From the NCBI GenBank assembly GCA_015521325.1, contig WAOK01000051.1, positions 1 to 47,052 on the forward strand: a DNA stretch of 47,052 bases, in the 5' to 3' direction. Shown here piece by piece: positions 34,506 to 41,957 of this stretch. The notes beneath the pieces are model-generated. The model had not been told where the DNA came from. It searched no databases and was given only the letters and a program-made list of their open reading frames with translations. Both the position numbers and the translations under genes were made by a program. Source of the DNA: Desulfurococcales archaeon (lineage in GTDB: Archaea > Thermoproteota > Thermoprotei_A > Sulfolobales > NBVN01). The stretch's first letter is position 1, and each line of letters starts with the position of its first letter.

Positions 34506-35492
34506 CTATATCCCAATTATCCTCAGCATAAGTTTCTGGATCACACATGGTATGTTCCTCCCAAGCGGTGAAAAACCGCCGTAAGTCCCCAAGTACTTCG
34601 CCGATGCATCATCAAGCCTCTTGATCTCGTCATCACTTAGTGCTACATCTGCTGCTTTGGCATTACTTATCACGTGGGAGATCTTTCTGGCGCCTGGTAT
34701 TGGGATCACTCCCTTAGCGATTATCCATGCAAGCGCTATCTGGGCTGGAGTCGAGTTATGATTGCTTGCGATCTCCTTCAGTGTCTTTAAGAGTTCGGTG
34801 TCACGTGATGCCCTCTTATAAACTGGGTCAGTTAGTCTGGCGAAGTTTCTTCCCTTGGACTCACCCGTTAAGGCACCTTTTGCGAGCGGCGACCATGCGA
34901 GGGCACCTATTCCTTCTCTCTTAAGATACGGTACCAGTCCCTTCTCTGGAGCGCGGTACGCTAGGCTGTACTGGAACTGAACAGAGACAATGTCGTATTT
35001 CCTTAAGCATGTCCTGACCTCCTCAACTTCCCTAACGGAGAAATTGCTGAGTCCGATATACCTGATGAGTCCCTTCTCAATGGCTTCCTCAAGGCTACGG
35101 AGGACATCACATAGTTTACACCACCTGGGTGGGGGCCAGTGGATCTGGTATAGATCTATGTAATTCGTCCCTAGCCTCCTCAAAGAAGCTCTTAATGACC
35201 TAAGCGCCCTTTCTCCGCTGGAGGCGTTAAAACCCGCAAGCTTAGTGGCGACGATTATTTCCTCTCTAGGAACTCCCTCGGCGTTTAGGGCCTCACCTAA
35301 TAGTTTCTCAGATAATCCGTTACCGTATATTTCAGCTGTGTCGTATAAGGTGATCCCGTGCCGAATGGCGGCATGGAATATTTCTTTCGGTGTGTTACCT
35401 AGTTTTCCCCACGCTTTTTGGCCGAATTGCCAGAGGCCCAGACCTATGACTGATATCTTTGGTCCATGCTTTCCTAAACGGGTATATTTCAT
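34506..35492 (-). CDS. Aldo/keto reductase
   Basis: A 328-residue NADPH-dependent aldo/keto reductase. The catalytic tetrad is visible: Asp and Tyr in LYDTAEIYGNG (about 51-61), Lys in ATKLAG (about 84), and His in YQIHWPPP (about 117). The C-terminal nucleotide motif IPIPGARKISHV is present. It reduces aldehydes or ketones; the substrate is unknown. The start ATG has GGGTGT 5-6 nt upstream. A C/D box sRNA lies on the other strand about 40 bp upstream of this gene. Confidence 0.88.
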   Translation of the reverse strand: MKYTRLGKHGPKISVIGLGLWQFGQKAWGKLGNTPKEIFHAAIRHGITLYDTAEIYGNGLSEKLLGEALNAEGVPREEIIVATKLAGFNASSGERALRSLRASLRRLGTNYIDLYQIHWPPPRWCKLCDVLRSLEEAIEKGLIRYIGLSNFSVREVEEVRTCLRKYDIVSVQFQYSLAYRAPEKGLVPYLKREGIGALAWSPLAKGALTGESKGRNFARLTDPVYKRASRDTELLKTLKEIASNHNSTPAQIALAWIIAKGVIPIPGARKISHVISNAKAADVALSDDEIKRLDDASAKYLGTYGGFSPLGRNIPCVIQKLMLRIIGI

Positions 35493-35534
35493 TAATTACA
35501 CCCTAGGCAGTAATATCGAGTGATTAAGACTAAA

Positions 35535-35582
35535 GTGATGAAGGCAGGCGTCACTGAGTGCTGATGACATACCCCGGACTGA
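35535..35582 (+). ncRNA. C/D box sRNA (2'-O-methylation guide), candidate 1
   Basis: All four boxes are present in order and spacing: C box GTGATGA (35535-35541), 12-nt guide AGGCAGGCGTCA, D' box CTGA (35554-35557), 4-nt spacer, C' box TGATGA (35562-35567), 11-nt guide CATACCCCGGA, D box CTGA (35579-35582). The D' guide is complementary to UGACGCCUGCC, which as I recall is a conserved segment of 23S rRNA; the N+5 rule would put the methyl group on the G of UGACG. The D guide would target UCCGGGGUAUG at its second G of GGGG; I do not recognise that site. It lies in the gap between two leftward genes, on the opposite strand. Confidence 0.82.
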
Positions 35583-35593
35583 TTTCCTCTGGC

Positions 35594-36445
35594 TCACTCT
35601 CCTTTCTTTAGGTGATTCAGTAACAGTCTGTTACAGCCGGAGCTTGTGACGCGTAGTTTTATAGTTGTAGCAGCTCCCTTCCTCAGAGAAGGTTCTATGC
35701 AATAGAGCGTCCTCATTAGCCTCGCTATGGCTTCACTGGCGACTAAGTCAGACTTTGTGTGCACTCCTGCTGCTTCAGCTACATGAACAATGAGTTTTTC
35801 TATCTCCCGCATAGCGACAAAGAGGTACGCTAACCCGGCGGGTGACGGTGTAACTACTACGAGCGGGGGTCTCCCCCTTCTCCTCAGCGGCTGTGCCCTA
35901 CCTCTGATCTCTCCCTTTATCATGAGCCTATATCCCGGCCTGCTAAGATCGTTGATCAGTCGCATCACCGCCTGTCTCTTGAGGTTCCTATACCTGCCGA
36001 ACTCGTCCGCTGTCTTTATCCACTCAACTATGTCGTCAATTTTCGCCGGGGACGCGAGCGGAAGAACTGAGATGTTGGGCTCGCCACACCTGATGATCTT
36101 GCATAGCCCAAGCATTGACGCCGTCAACACCATGATGACGCCGCCTCTTACCGGATCCCTGGTCTCTTTCGTGTCAACTAGTATCGATGTGAGCCTATTC
36201 ATTAGTACCTTTAGATGTTCGTTAACATTATTGCTCACTAGACCCTGCTTCGCTACCTCACCAGCGCTTACGAAGAACGCTATAGCCTCATCAAGTTTAT
36301 CCCCTAACCGGAACTCGAATCTGAACCTCTCCGGTCCCTTTACGGAGCCGGACTCGATGATAATTGAGTTCCCAAGTGTTGAAACCCATATTGCGTTTTC
36401 TCCCACGACGGTTTCAGTTTGACTAGGTTCCATATCCGTCACCAT
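35594..36445 (-). CDS. Hypothetical protein with probable winged-helix DNA-binding region
   Basis: A 283-residue protein that I do not recognise. The first half is alpha/beta-like. Around residues 150-215 a helix-turn-helix-like stretch (KRQAVMRLINDL) is followed by a basic hairpin containing RRRGRPPLVVV, much like the wing of a winged helix with an AT-hook-like core. The C-terminal 70 residues are helical with two cysteines. A DNA-binding role is inference. The start ATG has GAGG 8 nt upstream. An inverted repeat at 36479-36493 lies just before the gene. Confidence 0.5.
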   Translation of the reverse strand: MVTDMEPSQTETVVGENAIWVSTLGNSIIIESGSVKGPERFRFEFRLGDKLDEAIAFFVSAGEVAKQGLVSNNVNEHLKVLMNRLTSILVDTKETRDPVRGGVIMVLTASMLGLCKIIRCGEPNISVLPLASPAKIDDIVEWIKTADEFGRYRNLKRQAVMRLINDLSRPGYRLMIKGEIRGRAQPLRRRGRPPLVVVTPSPAGLAYLFVAMREIEKLIVHVAEAAGVHTKSDLVASEAIARLMRTLYCIEPSLRKGAATTIKLRVTSSGCNRLLLNHLKKGE

Positions 36446-36478
36446 ATACTAATCCTCTATTTAGTTAAATAATATTGC

Positions 36479-36493
36479 TAAGCTATCAGCTTA
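36479..36493. promoter_or_regulatory. Inverted repeat, candidate operator
   Basis: TAAGCT-ATC-AGCTTA is a perfect 6-bp-arm palindrome, 34 bp before the start of the putative winged-helix gene and in an AT-rich stretch of its promoter region. The spacing suits autoregulation. Confidence 0.35.
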
Positions 36494-36611
36494 ATATAAA
36501 AAACTAAATATTCATTGACAAAAATCTGTCGATACGGCATCATAAGTCAATGCAGCATAATGTCTATAATACTTATACGCCACAGCGATAATCCTCTAAT
36601 GCAGAATATAT

Positions 36612-36670
36612 GCAAATAATGATGAAAGCGCTCTTCGCTGAATAGTGATGAGCAACGCCTCCTGAGCAAT
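36612..36670 (+). ncRNA. C/D box sRNA (2'-O-methylation guide), candidate 2
   Basis: Boxes: C ATGATGA (36619-36625), 12-nt guide AAGCGCTCTTCG, D' CTGA (36638-36641), 4-nt spacer around ATAG, C' TGATGA (36646-36651), 10-nt guide GCAACGCCTC, D CTGA (36662-36665). The D' guide predicts methylation of the G in CGAAGAGCGCUU, the D guide of the C in GAGGCGUUGC; I cannot name these targets. A TATA-like CTTATACG near 36573 would start the RNA close to 36600. The D box is followed within 10 bp by the TATA box of the aminotransferase gene. Confidence 0.8.
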
Positions 36671-36674
36671 CATC

Positions 36675-36680
36675 TTTTAA
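36675..36680 (+). promoter_or_regulatory. TATA box of the aminotransferase gene
   Basis: TTTTAA centred near 36677 lies 33 bp before the ATG at 36711. Transcription would begin near 36703, giving a leader of about 8 nt. It sits directly behind the D box of the sRNA, so transcription through the sRNA could disturb this promoter. Confidence 0.5.
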
Positions 36681-36710
36681 GCAAAGAGATCAGATCAGCG
36701 GTGCAAACAA

Positions 36711-37910
36711 ATGGTGCTGTCTAACCGCCTAATGAGCCTCGGTGTCTCACCCCACAGGAAACTGGCTGACTTTGTGTACCAACTTAAACTGATGGGTGTC
36801 AAGGTCATTAGCTTCGCAGCCGGTCAACCTGGCGTCCCACCCTACGAGGGCGCGATTAAAGCGTTAGGCGAAGCATTAAGGAAGGATCCTTACAGGGTGA
36901 GCAGTTACGGCCCCAGCGCCGGTCTACCTGAGCTACGTGAAGCCATTGCAGAGGATGTAAAAAGGGCTGGAGGCCCCGACCTCACGCCCGAGGACGTCGC
37001 GATAGTCTCTGGGGGGCTTGACGGCCTACAGCTTACTCTCTCGGTGTTGACGGATCCTGGCGACAGAGTTGTTGTCCCAGAGCCATCCTATGGTATGTAC
37101 GAATATGTCTCAAAGTTCCTAGGCCTTAGGGTAGAGGTATGCCCACAGCCCTCTGAGAACGGCTTCCAGCCCGATGTTGAGTGCATCGCCAAGCACCTGA
37201 GGAAAGGAGCGAAGGCTGTCATAATTGCATCTCCCGACAACCCTACTGGTAGGGTGGCTGATAGGGGCGTGCTTAAGGCGATTGCTGAGACTGCCCAGGA
37301 GAGCGGTGCGTACGTGATCTACGATGAAGCGTATCGGTACATCTACTACGAAGGAAGTCATTACTATCTGGCCAGGGACTATCCTGATGTCGTTATTGGT
37401 GTTGGCTCGTTCTCGAAAGACCTGGCCATACCCGGGTTCAGGCTCGGGTTCGTCTACGGGCCTAAGGAAGTAATCGCCGGGGTCAAGAGGCTCAAGGGTA
37501 TACTCGGCATCTGTGCCTCTATACCCGCCCAGTACGCGGCTGCTGCTGGACTGAGAGATCCGGGTTTCAGGGAATACCTAAAGAAGGTACTCGGCATATA
37601 CCGTTCGAGGAGGGACGTCGCCTATGACGCATTAAGGAGGTACCTACCGGAAGCCGGGGCGTACCTACCGAAGGCGGCCATGTACATATTCGCCGACTTC
37701 CGCCCGTACCTCGAGAAGCTGGGCGTGGACGACGTCAAGTTCGCGTTCGACCTAGCCGAGAAGAAACACGTAGTAATGGTGCCGGGCCAGGCCTTCGGCG
37801 CCCTAGGCAAGGGCTTCATGAGGGTCACGTTCGTAACCCAGGACGAGGCAACGATAGAGGAAGGAATCAAGCAGGTAGCCGAATATCTAAGGGAGGCAGG
37901 GGCACTCTAG
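36711..37910 (+). CDS. Class I pyridoxal-phosphate aminotransferase (AspC-like)
   Basis: A 399-residue fold-type I aminotransferase. It shows SPDNPTGR (about residue 170), DEAYRYIYY and the PLP lysine in SFSKDLAIPGFRLG (near residue 235), followed by the late Arg in the FMRVTF segment that binds the substrate carboxylate. Archaeal members use aspartate, aromatic amino acids or 2-aminoadipate; the sequence alone does not decide. The start ATG is nearly leaderless. The 3' end overlaps the converging Thg1-type gene by 4 bp. Confidence 0.88.
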   Translation: MVLSNRLMSLGVSPHRKLADFVYQLKLMGVKVISFAAGQPGVPPYEGAIKALGEALRKDPYRVSSYGPSAGLPELREAIAEDVKRAGGPDLTPEDVAIVSGGLDGLQLTLSVLTDPGDRVVVPEPSYGMYEYVSKFLGLRVEVCPQPSENGFQPDVECIAKHLRKGAKAVIIASPDNPTGRVADRGVLKAIAETAQESGAYVIYDEAYRYIYYEGSHYYLARDYPDVVIGVGSFSKDLAIPGFRLGFVYGPKEVIAGVKRLKGILGICASIPAQYAAAAGLRDPGFREYLKKVLGIYRSRRDVAYDALRRYLPEAGAYLPKAAMYIFADFRPYLEKLGVDDVKFAFDLAEKKHVVMVPGQAFGALGKGFMRVTFVTQDEATIEEGIKQVAEYLREAGAL

Positions 37911-38647
37911 CGGAGGCACCGCCAGGGGCCATCATAACGTCTAAGGGCCCGCCTCCTCTTTTTCACTGGCTCACCAGTCACAGGGTTGATCCGGGCTTCT
38001 TCCGCAATCTCATAGGATAGGCAGGAGCCGAGCACCTCCCATACCTCGACACCAAAGAGTTTCTCCTTAACGTGTTCCAGCATAACCGAGAATGAGGGAG
38101 TCATCGCCCTCCCTCTCGAACCGTGGTAGAGCTTGGACAAGAAATTATTTGCAGCCACCCTCGAGCGCCAGAGTACATAAGCGCCCCACACACCCACTGA
38201 CGGGAGGAGAACAGGTCTACAATCCATCAGGAGCTCTCGGCCCAGCTTCTCCGTGATTACGGCAGACGCTAGTGAGGCAGCGACCGACACAACCTTGAAG
38301 AGTCTCCCTCCGTAAGGCACGCCTGAATCTAGCAGAATGCTTACCTCATCACTCACTACGTACGCTGAGGCACTTGAAAACCTCCTCATAAGTGCCTCAG
38401 CCGCAGCAACTAAGGCGTTATGGACCCGCTTATCCCTCGGCTGAGAGAAACCGGCCTCAGAGAGGGCTCTCCCAAATCCTACACCATCCAGCCTCAGAAC
38501 CAAGGGAGGAAAAAGCCTCGGCCCCGGAACCTCCATCTGCTTAAATACTCTGGAAAGGGCTACCGGACTGACCCTCGCCAGCCTCATGAGATCCTCAATG
38601 GGCCCAGCGCTCAGCAACCCCCACCAAGAACTAAGTAACGTGTCCAA
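37907..38647 (-). CDS. tRNA(His) guanylyltransferase/Thg1-like 3'-5' polymerase
   Basis: A 246-residue Thg1-family protein: LRLDGVGFGRAL (about 51-62) holds the first metal-binding Asp, YVVSDEVSILL (about 98-108) the second acidic pair, and AYVLWRSRVAANN the conserved W-R...N-N region. The family adds nucleotides to RNA 5' ends in the 3'-5' direction, either G-1 on tRNA-His or repair of tRNA 5' ends. The first 45 residues are less conserved. The start TTG has no good ribosome-binding site, so a later start is possible. It is divergent from the cyclo-ligase gene. Confidence 0.8.
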   Translation of the reverse strand: MDTLLSSWWGLLSAGPIEDLMRLARVSPVALSRVFKQMEVPGPRLFPPLVLRLDGVGFGRALSEAGFSQPRDKRVHNALVAAAEALMRRFSSASAYVVSDEVSILLDSGVPYGGRLFKVVSVAASLASAVITEKLGRELLMDCRPVLLPSVGVWGAYVLWRSRVAANNFLSKLYHGSRGRAMTPSFSVMLEHVKEKLFGVEVWEVLGSCLSYEIAEEARINPVTGEPVKKRRRALRRYDGPWRCLR

Positions 38648-38712
38648 ACCCTATTAGCGTGCCCGTCATCAACGAATAATTTCCTGGGTGCTTCACACAT
38701 TCTTGGTGCATC

Positions 38713-39429
38713 ATGAGGAAGGAGGAGATAAGGAAACTTGTCTGGGACAGGATGCTGAGGGAAAATATAGCCAGGTTTCCGTTACCCCCGCATGGAAGGA
38801 TACCCAACTTCGTAGGTGCTGAGAAGGCTGCTAAACTCCTGGCGGAGCTGGAGCCGTTCGCTAGGGCCGAGGTACTTAAGATTAACCCGGACTCACCTCA
38901 GCGCCCTGTGAGGTACTGGGCACTGACTAACGGGAAGAAGGTAGTGATGCCGACCCCGAGGATCCGTAAGGGATTCCTCTTACTCGATCCCGAAAGGATA
39001 CCGAGGAGCGCTCTAGGATACGCATCAACAATCAAGGGTGCGTTCAGGTACGGAACCCCGGTGAAGCCCTGGAACCTGCCGAGGATAGACGCCGCCGTCG
39101 TCGGGTCAGTAGCTGTTGACACAGAGGGGAGGAGGATCGGTAAGGGCGAGGGTTACTCGGAGATCGAGTTCGGCGTGTTGGTTGAGGTCGGCGTTCTCGA
39201 CAGGGAAGCACCGATAGCGACCACAGTGCATGATGTTCAGGTGCTGCCGCCGCCTCTACCGACCGATCCCTGGGATGTGAGCGTCGATTACATCATCACG
39301 CCGACTAAGGTGATTAGGGCCGTGAAAAGGCCCCCGAGACCTGAGGGAATCCTTTGGGAGCTCATGCCCGAAAAGAAGGTGGAGGAAATACCTATACTTA
39401 AGGAACTCCGTGAGAGATTTAGGCGCTAA
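38713..39429 (+). CDS. 5-formyltetrahydrofolate cyclo-ligase family protein
   Basis: A 238-residue MTHFS-family protein. The basic N-terminal helix (RKEEIRKLVWDRM), the RYWALTNGKKVVMPTPR middle part and the GKGEGYSEIEFG loop (glycine-rich phosphate/formyl-THF loop) fit the family, as does the PPLPTD.WD segment. Family enzymes convert 5-formyl-THF to methenyl-THF with ATP; some archaeal members may act on other substrates. The start ATG has GGTG 4 nt upstream. Its last 11 bp overlap the converging valS gene. Confidence 0.78.
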   Translation: MRKEEIRKLVWDRMLRENIARFPLPPHGRIPNFVGAEKAAKLLAELEPFARAEVLKINPDSPQRPVRYWALTNGKKVVMPTPRIRKGFLLLDPERIPRSALGYASTIKGAFRYGTPVKPWNLPRIDAAVVGSVAVDTEGRRIGKGEGYSEIEFGVLVEVGVLDREAPIATTVHDVQVLPPPLPTDPWDVSVDYIITPTKVIRAVKRPPRPEGILWELMPEKKVEEIPILKELRERFRR

Positions 39430-41860
39430 GGAGCCTTAAGTAGACCCCGTCACCTATCTCCTCAGCACCCTCCGGCGGCGAGTCGGTAGCTGTGACCATG
39501 GCGACGTTATGAAGTTTCTTCAGATCCTCTGCTATTGCCTCAGCCTCCTTTGGTATAACGAGCTCTGCAGTGAGTTCCTGTGAAAGCCTCATACCCCTCT
39601 GCTTCTTGTATCTCCAGACGGCCTCGTTGATCTTCATCAGGTACTCGATCAGTGCGGGGTCGCCCTCAGCCTCTAGGTCCTCCTTACCCACCTTCTGCTT
39701 GTGCACGCTCTCGCCGTAGAGGGCTCTCCACACGTAGTCCGTGACGAACGGCATTATCGGTGAGAGGAGTTTCGTGAGTGTGCGGAAGGCTCTGTGGAGG
39801 ACGTAGTGGGCGCCAGCCACCTCCTCCTCGTCGAAGCCCGGCTGTGCGTACGCCCTCTTCTTGACTGCCTCGAGGTAGTTGCTGGCGTAGACGTTCCATA
39901 TGGCGTCGAAGAGCTTCGTTATCGGGTCGAACACGTCGAGTTCCTCGTAGGCCTTAACAACCTCCTTGGCGACGTTGGCGACGTAGGCGAGCATTGCCTT
40001 GTCGATAGGCCTGAGCCTGTACCCGCTGCTCGGGAACGGGAATCTGCTGATGAACCTCGCTATGTTCACTATCTTTGTGGCGAAGTTCCTACCCGTCTTG
40101 ACCATTGGCTCAGACCACCTGTAGTCCTCGCCCAGCCTGCCTGAGGCGGCTGCCCAGTACCTGAACGCGTCTGCTCCGTACTTCTCTATGTACGGAACTG
40201 GATATATTATGTTGCCCAAGGACTTGTGCATCGCCTGGCCCTTGGGATCGAGGCCCATGCCGGTTATCCTCACCCACCTAAACGGTGGTTTTCCTGTGAG
40301 TAGCCAGACCCTCAGGGTTGTGTAGTATAGCCACGTCCTTATGATGTCATATCCTTGAGGCCTTAGGGCGTGCTCGAGGGCCTTCTCAGCCGCCTTCGGG
40401 TTGTCAATCCATCTCGTGACGTAGAGCACCGATATTGATGAGTCGAACCAGGTGTCGAACACTCTCTTCTCACCTACAATTTCCTCTCTCGGGGCCCCGC
40501 ACTTGGGGCACTTATCGACTGGTGGTGGGTCTATCCACGGACGTACGTACTTCCCGGGTGTCCCGAGTATTATGTTGCCGCAGCGCCTGCACTTCCAGAT
40601 CGGTATCTCGGTACCGTAGTACCTTGTCCTTGAGATAGGCCAGTCCATGTTGAGCGACTTAACCCATTCCTCAAACCTGACCCTGTGCTTAAGTGGAACG
40701 AACTTCATCTTCTTCGCTATCTTAAGGAGCTCGTCTTTGAACTCCAGTTGCTTCATGAAGTACTCCTTCACGTGTATGTACTCGATCGGGGTCTTGCACC
40801 TCCAGCAGACCGGTACCTCGTGCTCAAGCTCCTCGACCTTAACGAGGTAGCCGCCCCTCCGAAGGAGTTCCTCAATTTTGTCTCTTGCATCAGCGATCTT
40901 GAGGCCTGCGAGCGGGCCGGCCTTCTCGTTCATTGTGCCGTCCGGGTTGATTATTATGGTCGGTTCCAGGCCCTGCTCCCTGAAGAACCATATGTCCCTC
41001 GTGTCGCCGTAGGAGCACATCATGACTAGGCCGGTGCCGAACTCTGGGTTGGCGTAGCTGTGCTCCATTATCGGTATCTCCCTCTCGTAGATCGGGACTA
41101 TGGCGTGCTTGCCCTTCAGGTGCTTGTACCTCTTGTCCTCCGGGTTATAGATTACGGCCGCGCACGCCCTCAGGAGTTCAGGCCTGGTCGTCGCTATGAC
41201 TATGTCCTCCCCAGTCTCCTTGACCTTGAACTTGATGTAGTAGAGCTTGCCCTTCGCTTTCTTGAACTCTATCTCTGCCTCCGCCAGTGTTGTCCTGCAT
41301 CTGGGGCACCACGTGACCGGCTTCTCGGACTCGTATATGAGGCCCCTCTTCCACATCTCGTAGAACGTTGCCTGAGTGACTCTCCTGTACGCTGGAGAGT
41401 CGGTGCCGTTTCTCCAGTACTCGAATGAGCACCCTAGCCTCTTCCATATCTTAACTAGGTCTGCCTCAACCTCGTCGAGCACCTCCTTGACCATTTTGAG
41501 GAACTTCTCCCTGCCCTCAGGGGTCTTCGCTATGTCGTGGGCGCTTATCCCGTACCGCTTCTCTACCGTGACCTCGGCCGGGAGTCCATTCCTGTCAGCG
41601 TAGAACGGTAGGAGCACCTTGTAACCCATTAACCTGAAAGCCCTCCCCACCATGTCTATCTGGGCGTAGTGGCCTGCCTGAGCGACGCCCCACATCCCCG
41701 AGGGGTATGGCGGGGGTGTGTCGATCACGACGTACTTATCGTCCTTCTCGAAGTCTATCTCTTCGTGTATTGGACCTTCTCCTTCCCATATTTTGAGTAG
41801 TCTCTCCTCTAGATCCGGGCCCCAGCGCTTGACGTCTAGGCTGACGTTGTAGCCGGCCAC
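39419..41860 (-). CDS. valS: Valyl-tRNA synthetase (archaeal type)
   Basis: An 813-residue class I synthetase. Val-type features include WPISRTRYYGTEIPIWKC, CPRC and CPKC zinc-like pairs, ATTRPELLRACAAVIYNP of the editing domain, and RPQGYDIIRTWLYYT. The KMSKS position reads AMHKSLGN, as often seen in archaeal ValRS. The HIGH position, between PPPYPSG and HYAQIDM, reads WGVAQAG and has no recognisable HxGH. The start is GTG 41860 with GGTG 6 nt upstream; GTG 41869 overlaps that site. Length and motifs exclude LeuRS and IleRS, which are longer in archaea. It is divergent from a GH57 gene, with a shared TATA-like element between them. Confidence 0.88.
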   Translation of the reverse strand: MAGYNVSLDVKRWGPDLEERLLKIWEGEGPIHEEIDFEKDDKYVVIDTPPPYPSGMWGVAQAGHYAQIDMVGRAFRLMGYKVLLPFYADRNGLPAEVTVEKRYGISAHDIAKTPEGREKFLKMVKEVLDEVEADLVKIWKRLGCSFEYWRNGTDSPAYRRVTQATFYEMWKRGLIYESEKPVTWCPRCRTTLAEAEIEFKKAKGKLYYIKFKVKETGEDIVIATTRPELLRACAAVIYNPEDKRYKHLKGKHAIVPIYEREIPIMEHSYANPEFGTGLVMMCSYGDTRDIWFFREQGLEPTIIINPDGTMNEKAGPLAGLKIADARDKIEELLRRGGYLVKVEELEHEVPVCWRCKTPIEYIHVKEYFMKQLEFKDELLKIAKKMKFVPLKHRVRFEEWVKSLNMDWPISRTRYYGTEIPIWKCRRCGNIILGTPGKYVRPWIDPPPVDKCPKCGAPREEIVGEKRVFDTWFDSSISVLYVTRWIDNPKAAEKALEHALRPQGYDIIRTWLYYTTLRVWLLTGKPPFRWVRITGMGLDPKGQAMHKSLGNIIYPVPYIEKYGADAFRYWAAASGRLGEDYRWSEPMVKTGRNFATKIVNIARFISRFPFPSSGYRLRPIDKAMLAYVANVAKEVVKAYEELDVFDPITKLFDAIWNVYASNYLEAVKKRAYAQPGFDEEEVAGAHYVLHRAFRTLTKLLSPIMPFVTDYVWRALYGESVHKQKVGKEDLEAEGDPALIEYLMKINEAVWRYKKQRGMRLSQELTAELVIPKEAEAIAEDLKKLHNVAMVTATDSPPEGAEEIGDGVYLRLLSA

Positions 41861-41899
41861 GTAACGCACCTAGCTTTATTGCGGCGCCTACTTAATGAG

Positions 41900-41910
41900 C
41901 TTTAAATTTT
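41900..41910. promoter_or_regulatory. Shared TATA-like element of valS and the GH57 gene
   Basis: CTTTAAATTTT centred near 41905 is nearly symmetrical (TTTAAA core). Leftward it lies 45 bp before valS GTG 41860; rightward 53 bp before the proposed CTG 41958. It is the only good TATA-like element in the gap, and both leaders would then include their GGTG sites. Confidence 0.5.
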
Positions 41911-41957
41911 GGGTGTCTTCTTAAGTTCCCCAGCGATGCTTTCTTGGGTGCCCGGGG

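Noticed and set aside
31435-36445. Possible relationship between the small Cys protein and the 283-residue protein (LCRVVNCG versus LCKIIRCG)
   Set aside because: The match covers only eight residues and does not extend on either side.
39419-41869. Leucyl- or isoleucyl-tRNA synthetase
   Set aside because: The length, the CPRC/CPKC pairs and the RPQGYDIIRTW and AMHKSLGN segments fit archaeal ValRS; archaeal LeuRS and IleRS are longer.
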